A stretch of 5,451 nucleotides of DNA from JBDTSW01 sp039930945. Its GTDB lineage: Bacteria; Actinomycetota; Thermoleophilia; Solirubrobacterales; 70-9. The stretch covers positions 1-5,451 of the forward strand of contig JBDTSW010000120.1 in the NCBI GenBank assembly GCA_039930945.1. The letters are read 5' to 3'. Position 1 is the stretch's first letter. Every line of letters begins with the position of its first letter. The position numbers were made by a program, and so were the translations under genes. This document shows positions 1-4,837 of the stretch, piece by piece. The notes under the pieces are model-generated. The model saw nothing but the letters and a program-made list of their open reading frames with translations, was not told where the DNA came from and made no database searches.

Positions 1-548
1 GCTCGGCCAGCGCCCGCCTCGAGCAGGGCGGCAAGCTGATCGGCATCGCCCTCGCTGCCTATTCCAAGCCCTGGGAGAGCCCTGCCTTTGACCAGGCGCC
101 GATGCCGGAGGTCGAGCCACCCGGGGAGCGCGTCGCGGCGACCACCGATTTTCGCCAGGGCGGCCCGCCCCCGTTCAGCGCGCGGCTGACCATGCAGCGC
201 CGCTTCGGCGACGCCCCCTTCTCCGGATCGACCAGCGGCGAGGTCGGTGGCTGGCTCGGCCTGATCGAGCAGCGCCCGCTGGATGCGGCGGCGGTCGCGG
301 TGCTCGCCGACGCCTGGTTCCCGGCGCCGTGGCCGCGGCTGCGCGCGCTGGCCCCGGCACCGACGATCGACCTCACCGTGCACTTCCGGGCGCCCCTCCC
401 CCTCCCCGACTCGCTGCTGCTCGGACGCTTTCGAAACCGGGTGGTGCGCGACGGCTTCTTCGAGGAGGACGGCGAGCTGTGGGCGCCCGACGGCACCCTC
501 GTCGCCCAGTCGCGCCAGCTTGGCCTGCTCCTGGCCGCCAAGGCCTAA
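1..548 (+). CDS. TesB-like acyl-CoA thioesterase, C-terminal part (5' end outside window)
   Basis: The frame is open from the left edge (first full codon at 3) to TAA at 546-548, giving 181 visible residues; the true start lies upstream. The fragment reads as the end of a first hotdog fold (SARLEQGGKLIGIALAAYSK, close to the usual R-x-x-Q-x-G-K-x-I pattern) followed by a complete second hotdog. Three residues match the E. coli TesB catalytic set D204/T228/Q278 by motif: Asp in LADAWFP (visible residue 103), Thr in TIDLTVHFR (121) and Gln in AQSRQLG (172). The strings TID...HFR and DGTLVAQSRQ are typical of the family. Such enzymes hydrolyse acyl-CoA to free acid and CoA in the cytoplasm; the chain-length preference cannot be read here. 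The gene converges on alanine dehydrogenase with a 4-base overlap of stop codons and is probably functionally separate from it. An internal ATG at 102 begins after conserved family sequence, so it is not the likely start. Confidence 0.87.
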   Translation, partial: SASARLEQGGKLIGIALAAYSKPWESPAFDQAPMPEVEPPGERVAATTDFRQGGPPPFSARLTMQRRFGDAPFSGSTSGEVGGWLGLIEQRPLDAAAVAVLADAWFPAPWPRLRALAPAPTIDLTVHFRAPLPLPDSLLLGRFRNRVVRDGFFEEDGELWAPDGTLVAQSRQLGLLLAAKA

Positions 549-556
549 CCGGCGGC
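534..556. terminator. possible bidirectional hairpin across the convergent stop codons
   Basis: GCCGCC (534-539) and GGCGGC (551-556) form a perfect 6-bp inverted repeat around an 11-base loop that contains both stop codons. The position, between two converging genes, suits a shared transcription end. There is no T-tract on either side and the arms lie in coding sequence, so this is a weak call that could simply be GC-rich codon use. Confidence 0.25.
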
Positions 557-1666
557 GAGGACCTCTTCCGGCGGCACGTAGTCCATGCCGACGCCCTCGG
601 CCACGGCCCGGTGGGTCACCTTGCCCTTGGCGACGTTGATCCCCAGCTTCAGGCCGGGGTCGCGGCGCGAGGCCTCGACGATGCCGTTGTCGGCGACCGA
701 GAGGATGTAGGGCAAGGTGGCGTTGGTGAGCGCGTAGGTGGAGGTGATCGGCACCGCCCCGGGCATGTTGGCGACGCAGTAGTGGATGATGCCGTCGACC
801 TCATAGGTCGGATCGGAGTGCGTCGTCGGCTTCGAGGTCTCGAAGCAGCCGCCCTGGTCGATGGCGACATCGACGAGGACAGCGTGCTTCTTCATCAGGC
901 TGAGCTGGCTGCGGGTGATCACGTGCGGGGCCTTGGCGCCGCGGACGAGCACTCCCCCGATCACCAGGTCGATGTCGGGCAGGCGCTCCTCCACCGAGAG
1001 GGTTGAGCTAAAGACCGTCGAGGCACGACCGCCGAAGGCGATGTCGAGCTCGCGGAGCTTGTCGATCGAGACGTCGTAGACGAACACGTCGGCCTCCATC
1101 CCGATCGCGATGAAGGCGGCGTTCATGCCGACCGCCCCGCCGCCGATGACCATCACGTTCGCCGGCGCCACACCGGGCACGCCGCCGAGGAGGATGCCGC
1201 GGCCGCCGAGCGGCTTCTCGAGCATGAACGCTCCGGCCTGGGTTGCGATCTTGCCGGCGATCTCGCTCATCGGCGCCAACAGCGGCAGGTGCCCCCGGCG
1301 ATCCTCGACCGTCTCGTAGGCGACGCACACCGCTCCGGTGTCACACAGGCTCCTGGTCAGATCGGGCGCGGGCGCGAGATGCAGGTAGGTGAACAGGGTC
1401 TGGCCCTGACGCAGCAGCGCGACCTCCTCCGGCTGGGGCTCCTTGACGCCGAGCACCATCTCGGCCTCGGCGAAGACCGACTCCGCGTCGGGCGCTATCT
1501 GGGCCCCCTGGGCGCTGTAGCCGCTGTCGGCGATCGCGGAGCCCTCGCCGGCGCCCGTCTGAACCACAACCTCGTGGCCACGCTCGGACAGCGCCCGTAC
1601 GCCGATCGGCGTCAGCGCAACCCGGTACTCGTCGTCCTTGATCTCCGTCGGCACGCCGACCTTCAT
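545..1666 (-). CDS. ald: alanine dehydrogenase
   Basis: This 373-residue protein is the normal length for L-alanine dehydrogenase, which interconverts L-alanine plus NAD+ and pyruvate plus ammonium plus NADH in the cytoplasm. It opens with the family signature MKVGVPTEIK. The residues known from the Mycobacterium tuberculosis enzyme are present: Arg15, Lys75 and His96 for pyruvate binding, and the catalytic Asp in VDVAIDQGG (Asp271 here, one later than the reference numbering). The Rossmann glycine motif GGGAVG is at 176-181, with Asp199 ending the second strand, as expected for NAD rather than NADP. The ATG at 1666 is supported by the family N-terminus and by AGGTG 8 bases upstream. It is the last gene of the minus-strand operon, 31 bases after the regulator. 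Next to an aminotransferase it most likely recycles alanine to pyruvate and frees ammonium. The TAG stop overlaps the TAA of the convergent thioesterase. Confidence 0.97.
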   Translation of the reverse strand: MKVGVPTEIKDDEYRVALTPIGVRALSERGHEVVVQTGAGEGSAIADSGYSAQGAQIAPDAESVFAEAEMVLGVKEPQPEEVALLRQGQTLFTYLHLAPAPDLTRSLCDTGAVCVAYETVEDRRGHLPLLAPMSEIAGKIATQAGAFMLEKPLGGRGILLGGVPGVAPANVMVIGGGAVGMNAAFIAIGMEADVFVYDVSIDKLRELDIAFGGRASTVFSSTLSVEERLPDIDLVIGGVLVRGAKAPHVITRSQLSLMKKHAVLVDVAIDQGGCFETSKPTTHSDPTYEVDGIIHYCVANMPGAVPITSTYALTNATLPYILSVADNGIVEASRRDPGLKLGINVAKGKVTHRAVAEGVGMDYVPPEEVLAAG

Positions 1667-1701
1667 CCTCGTGGCACCTGGCTCTCATCGATTCTGGTCA
1701 T
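1663..1701 (-). other. possible 12-codon coupling mini-ORF between the regulator and ald
   Basis: A reading frame encoding MTRIDESQVPRG begins with an ATG that overlaps the regulator stop as ATGA (1701-1698) and ends in a TGA that overlaps the ald start as ATGA (1666-1663). It therefore exactly fills the gap between the two genes. A GGAG lies 8 bases before its ATG, inside the regulator's last codons. What is seen is the perfect double ATGA arrangement. That it is translated, and that it passes ribosomes from one gene to the next, is inference; a 39-base frame can arise by chance. Confidence 0.3.
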
Positions 1702-3260
1702 CGGACCAGCTCCCTCGCGCGCAGCGCCAGCCACAGCTCGATCCGGTCGGTCGCGCGGCCGAGGTCGCGGCCGGTCAGCTCCTCGACCTTGCGGATCCGG
1801 TAGCGGAGCGTGTGCCGGTGGCAGTAGAGCGTGCGCGCTGCCCGCTCCCAGTTGCCGTTGTTCTCGATGAAGGCCTCGAGCGAGCGCAGCAGCTCGCCGC
1901 CGTACGCGCCCTCGGTCCGCTCGATCGGGTCCAGGAGACCGTCGCTGTAGGCGCGCAGGGCATCGTCGTCCTGGAGCGCAAGCAGCAGGGTGAAGGCGCC
2001 GAGATCGTCGTGCGAGGCGACGTCGGGCGCGTCGCCGTTGCTGAGTGACGTCGCCTCGAGCGCGCAGCGGGCCTCGTGGAACGCTCGGCGCAGGGAGCCG
2101 ACCGGACAGCGCCGGGAGGCCGCGGCCCGGACGGGGCCGTGCGCGCCCAGCAGCGCCTCGCGGAGGCGGCCGGCGAGCTCGGTCGGCTCGACCCCATCGC
2201 CGCCGACGACTGCACACAGCAGCGGGCGACCGGAGGCTCCGCTGGTCGCGACCAGCGCGGGAACCCCGATCTCCGCCATCCGAGCTTCCGCATCGGCCTC
2301 GGCGGCATGGGGCTCGGCGAGGTCGAAGACCAGCACGGCGGCCTCCTCGCCGATGCCGAAGGGGCGCAGGCGACCGATCAGCTCCTCCGGGTCGAGGCGA
2401 CCGCTGAGAGCCTCCGCCAGGAGATCACCCGCGAGCCTGCGCTCGGTCTCGCGAACGACCCGCTCGCGCATCAGCTCCAGCCCCACGACCATCGCTGCCT
2501 GGCGCGCCATCAGGCGTTCGAACTCGCCAAGGTCACCGGGCTCCGAGATCACCACCAGCCAGGCGAGCGGCGAAGCGTTGCTGCGGCCGGAGACCGGCAC
2601 CACCAGGGCGCGCCCGGCGAGCTCGGCGGCTTCGGGAGCGAAGGCTGCGACCTGACTCGAGCCCTGACGACCGGCGAGCTCGGCGGCGATCTGCCTGATC
2701 GCCTCGTCCGACGGCCCGCCGCCGTTCCCGTCACGAGCCAGCTCCCGTCCGCCGCCGTCGAGCACCAGGGCAGCGCCCCCGGCGGCGGTGGCAATCGAGC
2801 CCAGCACCTGCTCCAGCCCCCTGCCCTCGATCACCAGGCGCTCGAGCCGCTCGTGGACCTGCCCGGCCCGTTGCAGGACGTCGTACTGCTCGTTGACGAG
2901 ACGCCCGAAGGCATGCTCGGTGATCGCGATGAAGGGCATCTCGTAGGGGACCTCGAACAGCGGCAGATCCCGCCGCGCAGCCTCGTCCACGATCACCTTC
3001 GGCAAGCGCTTGAAGCCGAAGCCCACGCCGACGCCCAGACCGGCGAGGCCGTTGGCGTCGAGCAGCTCGACGAAGCGCCGCTGCTTGGCGGCCGTGGTCA
3101 GCTGGATGCCCGTGGTCAGCAGCAGCTCGCCGCCCGACAGCCACCTGGTCGGGTCCTCGAGCTCGGAGATGTGAACCCAGCGGATGTCGCGGTCGGCGGC
3201 CTCGTCCCCCGCGGCGAGCGTCAGCCCGCACTCCTCGGCGAGGCTTCCGACCGTGAGCAT
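1698..3260 (-). CDS. PucR-family transcriptional regulator
   Basis: This is a 520-residue cytoplasmic DNA-binding regulator with the full PucR layout. The N-terminal PucR domain spans about 3-125, with the characteristic ISELEDPTRWLSGGELLLTTG at about 31-51. A GAF-like middle region follows at about 138-265, then a GGDEF-like (CdaR-type) region at about 300-390. The C-terminal HTH_30 domain spans about 457-518, with NWERAARTLYCHRHTLRYRI at 470-489 (the usual N-x-x-x-A-A-x-x-L-x-x-H-x-x-T-L-x-Y-R-x) followed by KVEELTG. The frame stays open upstream inside the aminotransferase gene, but the ATG at 3260 is the first codon of family sequence (MLTVGSLAEE), and it overlaps the aminotransferase TGA by one base (TGATG). 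No good Shine-Dalgarno precedes it, so translation probably depends on ribosomes finishing the upstream gene. Family members sense metabolites in purine, amino-acid or amine use and are often activators. The target here is likely its own operon and the divergent transporter, but the effector is unknown. Confidence 0.94.
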   Translation of the reverse strand: MLTVGSLAEECGLTLAAGDEAADRDIRWVHISELEDPTRWLSGGELLLTTGIQLTTAAKQRRFVELLDANGLAGLGVGVGFGFKRLPKVIVDEAARRDLPLFEVPYEMPFIAITEHAFGRLVNEQYDVLQRAGQVHERLERLVIEGRGLEQVLGSIATAAGGAALVLDGGGRELARDGNGGGPSDEAIRQIAAELAGRQGSSQVAAFAPEAAELAGRALVVPVSGRSNASPLAWLVVISEPGDLGEFERLMARQAAMVVGLELMRERVVRETERRLAGDLLAEALSGRLDPEELIGRLRPFGIGEEAAVLVFDLAEPHAAEADAEARMAEIGVPALVATSGASGRPLLCAVVGGDGVEPTELAGRLREALLGAHGPVRAAASRRCPVGSLRRAFHEARCALEATSLSNGDAPDVASHDDLGAFTLLLALQDDDALRAYSDGLLDPIERTEGAYGGELLRSLEAFIENNGNWERAARTLYCHRHTLRYRIRKVEELTGRDLGRATDRIELWLALRARELVR

Positions 3261-4642
3261 CAGGAGAGTCGGCTGGCCGCTTCTGTGAGCACCGGGCGGA
3301 GCACGCTTTCGATCTCCTCGAAATGCTCGGTGTCGCAGATCAGCGGCGGGGCGAGCTGGATCACGGGGTCGCCGCGATCGTCGGCGCGGCAGATCAGCCC
3401 GTGGCGGTAGAGCTCGCCGGAGAGGAACCCGCGCAGCAACTCCTCCGACTCCTCGTCGCTGAAACCCTCCTTGGTCTCCTGGTCCTTGACCAGCTCGATC
3501 GCCTGGAAGAAACCGGCGCCGCGCACGTCGCCGACGATCGGGATGTCGAGCAGGCCCTCGAGCATGGTTCGCAGCTCGTTCTCCTTGCGCAGCACGTGCC
3601 CGCAGAGGTCCTCGCTCTCGAGGAGATCGAGGTTGGCGAGCGCCACGGCCGCGGCGACCGGATGGCCGCCGAAGGTGAACCCGTGGGTGAACATCTCCTT
3701 GCCGTGCATGAAGGGCTCGGCGACGGGGTCGGAGACGATCATCGCCCCCATCGGCGCGTGGGCCGAGGTCAACGCCTTCGCCGAGGTGATGATGTCGGGC
3801 TGGTAGTCGTAGCGCTGACAGCCGAACCAGTGGCCGAGCCGGCCCCATGCGCAGATCACCTCGTCGGAGACGAGCAGCACGTTGTGGCGGTCGCAGATCT
3901 CGCGCACCATCTGGAAGTAGCCCTCCTGCGGGGGGATGCAGCCGCCCGCGTTCTGCAGCGGCTCGAGGATCACTGCCGCCACCGTGTCCGGCCCCTCGAA
4001 GAGGATCTTCTCCTCGATCAGCTCGGCGGCCCAGAGCGGGTGGCGGTCGGCCGGCCAGTGATAGCTGTTGGTGTTGGGAACGTGGTGGCCGCCGGGGACC
4101 AGCGGCTCGAAGTCTGTGCGCAGCGAGGTGATCCCGGTCGCGGCGAGCGCGCCCAGGGTGGTCCCGTGGTAGGCGACCTCCCGGGTGATGAACTTGGTCT
4201 TGCGGGGATTGCCGGTTCGCTGGTGATAGGCGCGGGAGAGCTTGATCGCCGACTCGACGGCCTCGGACCCGCCCGAGGTGAAGAAGACGCGGTTGAGGTC
4301 GCCCGGCGCCAGCGAAGCGATCCGGGCGGAGAGCTCGATCGCCCGCGGATGCGCGTAGCTCCAGAGCACGTAGAAGTCGAGCTCGGAGACCTGACGAGCT
4401 GCGGCCTCGCCCAGCTCGGCCCGGCCGTGGCCGGCGTTCGAGCAGAAGAGCCCCGAGAGAGCATCGAGATAGCGTTTGCCGTGCTCGTCGTAGACGTAGG
4501 CACCCTCGCCGCGGGCGATGATCGGGATCTCGGCGTCGGCGTAGGCGCCCATCCGGGTGAAGTGCATCCAGAGGTGGCGCTTGGCCAGCTCCTGCAGGCT
4601 CGACCTCTCGACCGGCTCGGCGGTGGGCGTGGTGGTGGCCAT
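3260..4642 (-). CDS. class III PLP-dependent aminotransferase, probably amine/polyamine:pyruvate type
   Basis: This 460-residue fold-type I enzyme resembles proteins usually labelled 'aspartate aminotransferase family protein' in mycobacteria and streptomycetes. From memory these include M. tuberculosis Rv3329 and an S. coelicolor gene linked to polyamine use; this was not checked by search. Visible PLP elements are the phosphate loop SGGSEA (123-128), Tyr158-His159-Gly160 stacking on the ring, Glu227 in ILEPLQNAGG, Asp260 in SDEVICAWGRLG, Lys289 as the Schiff-base lysine, and Thr323 in HGFTFGGHP reaching the partner subunit's phosphate. Arg419 in LICRADDRGDP is a candidate for the mobile arginine that holds the acceptor carboxylate in omega-transaminases. 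Lys289 is followed by Ala, where relatives usually have Gly. The ATG at 4642 has GAGGAG at 6-base spacing; upstream in-frame TTG/ATG codons lack this. It is the first gene of the operon, with alanine dehydrogenase downstream, which favours pyruvate as acceptor and alanine as product. The amino donor is not proven. Confidence 0.93.
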   Translation of the reverse strand: MATTTPTAEPVERSSLQELAKRHLWMHFTRMGAYADAEIPIIARGEGAYVYDEHGKRYLDALSGLFCSNAGHGRAELGEAAARQVSELDFYVLWSYAHPRAIELSARIASLAPGDLNRVFFTSGGSEAVESAIKLSRAYHQRTGNPRKTKFITREVAYHGTTLGALAATGITSLRTDFEPLVPGGHHVPNTNSYHWPADRHPLWAAELIEEKILFEGPDTVAAVILEPLQNAGGCIPPQEGYFQMVREICDRHNVLLVSDEVICAWGRLGHWFGCQRYDYQPDIITSAKALTSAHAPMGAMIVSDPVAEPFMHGKEMFTHGFTFGGHPVAAAVALANLDLLESEDLCGHVLRKENELRTMLEGLLDIPIVGDVRGAGFFQAIELVKDQETKEGFSDEESEELLRGFLSGELYRHGLICRADDRGDPVIQLAPPLICDTEHFEEIESVLRPVLTEAASRLS

Positions 4643-4648
4643 CTCTCG

Positions 4649-4654
4649 CTCCTC
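4649..4654 (-). promoter_or_regulatory. ribosome binding site deciding the aminotransferase start
   Basis: On the minus strand GAGGAG is followed by the 6-base spacer CGAGAG and then ATG at 4642. This fixes the start at MATTTPT and excludes the 27-residue upstream extension, whose TTG has no comparable site and would sit inside the promoter dyad. Confidence 0.85.
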
Positions 4655-4670
4655 GTGTGCGTCGGGGTCG

Positions 4671-4685
4671 CGTCGATCATCGACG
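4671..4685. promoter_or_regulatory. 15-bp perfect dyad, candidate operator in the aminotransferase leader
   Basis: CGTCGAT-C-ATCGACG is a perfect inverted repeat with 7-bp arms around one central base, lying 29-43 bases upstream of the aminotransferase ATG. With a one-base centre it cannot fold fully as an RNA hairpin, so a dimeric protein site on DNA is the better reading. It would lie just after the predicted minus-strand transcription start, a position suited to repression. The bound protein is unknown; the operon's own PucR-family regulator is one candidate. Confidence 0.45.
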
Positions 4686-4694
4686 TTCCGTACA

Positions 4695-4723
4695 ACGGTA
4701 GCCATCTGCAAGGGGGTTGACAA
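4695..4723 (-). promoter_or_regulatory. candidate promoter for the aminotransferase-regulator-ald operon
   Basis: On the minus strand TTGTCA (4723-4718, five of six matches to the -35 consensus) is followed after 17 bases by TACCGT (4700-4695), a TAnnnT-type -10 box acceptable in actinobacteria. Transcription would begin near 4688, giving a leader of about 45 bases. The -35 box lies in the same dyad as the opposite-strand -35, so the two promoters would be back to back. The weak -10 makes this a moderate call. Confidence 0.4.
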
Positions 4724-4726
4724 CCC
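4714..4726. promoter_or_regulatory. 13-bp dyad carrying -35 boxes for both directions
   Basis: GGGTTG-A-CAACCC is a perfect 6-bp-arm inverted repeat about one base. Read on the plus strand it contains TTGACA (4717-4722) and on the minus strand TTGTCA (4723-4718), so each divergent promoter would draw its -35 from the same few bases. It could also be an operator whose occupancy shuts off both directions together. The dyad is seen directly; its use is inferred. Confidence 0.45.
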
Positions 4727-4745
4727 GGATTGCGCCTAAGATAGC
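4717..4745 (+). promoter_or_regulatory. candidate promoter for the ABC transporter gene
   Basis: An exact TTGACA (4717-4722) is followed after 17 bases by GATAGC (4740-4745); an alternative -10, TAAGAT (4737-4742), matches better but at a short 14-base spacing. The transcript would start near 4752, with an untranslated leader of about 86 bases. A second, closer candidate is TCGACA (4781-4786) with TATAGG (4806-4811) at 19-base spacing. The consensus -35 is strong; the -10 choice is uncertain. Confidence 0.42.
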
Positions 4746-4765
4746 ATCGGAGGCTTATACGATGC
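4744..4765. promoter_or_regulatory. 22-bp inverted repeat, candidate operator near the transporter start of transcription
   Basis: GCATCG (4744-4749) and CGATGC (4760-4765) form a perfect inverted repeat with a 10-base spacer. The half-site centres are 16 bases apart. The repeat overlaps the end of the predicted plus-strand -10 and the likely transcription start, where a bound protein would block the transporter promoter. As RNA it could also form a 6-bp stem with a 10-base loop. The binding protein is unknown. Confidence 0.4.
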
Positions 4766-4826
4766 GACCAAGTGCGCCTCTCGACACGGCCAGGCGGATT
4801 TTGGTTATAGGATTCCGCGCAGCGTG

Positions 4827-4831
4827 AGGAG
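4827..4831 (+). promoter_or_regulatory. ribosome binding site deciding a TTG start for the ABC ATPase
   Basis: AGGAG is separated by the 6 bases TGTGAG from TTG at 4838, the best Shine-Dalgarno placement upstream of the gene. The frame has a TAG stop at 4808, so the start must lie after it. The later in-frame GTG (4862) and ATG (4895) have no well-spaced site. Confidence 0.8.
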
Positions 4832-4837
4832 TGTGAG

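Noticed and set aside
2614..2687. 17-bp direct repeat CCGGCGAGCTCGGCGGC at 2614-2630 and 2671-2687
   Set aside because: Both copies encode the same Ala-Glu-Leu-Ala-Gly run in the regulator with the same preferred codons. This is coding redundancy, not a mobile or regulatory repeat.
2076..3410. 444-residue open frame on the plus strand
   Set aside because: It is antisense to the regulator, with Arg/Gly/Ala/His-rich low-complexity sequence and no motif. It is a shadow caused by high GC.
3261..3848. 196-codon upstream extension of the PucR-family regulator frame
   Set aside because: It lies wholly inside the aminotransferase gene in another frame and has no family similarity. Recognisable PucR sequence starts at the ATG at 3260.
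4688..4698. Short CCGT-ACA-ACGG inverted repeat overlapping the minus-strand -10
   Set aside because: Four-base arms are too short to separate from chance in this base composition.
3323..4720. 465-residue open frame on the plus strand
   Set aside because: It is antisense to the aminotransferase, whose PLP motifs are all intact. The plus-strand product has no recognisable domain.
4643..4723. 27-residue N-terminal extension of the aminotransferase from a TTG at 4723
   Set aside because: It has no ribosome site, would begin inside the promoter dyad, and has no family similarity. GAGGAG at 6-base spacing supports the ATG at 4642.
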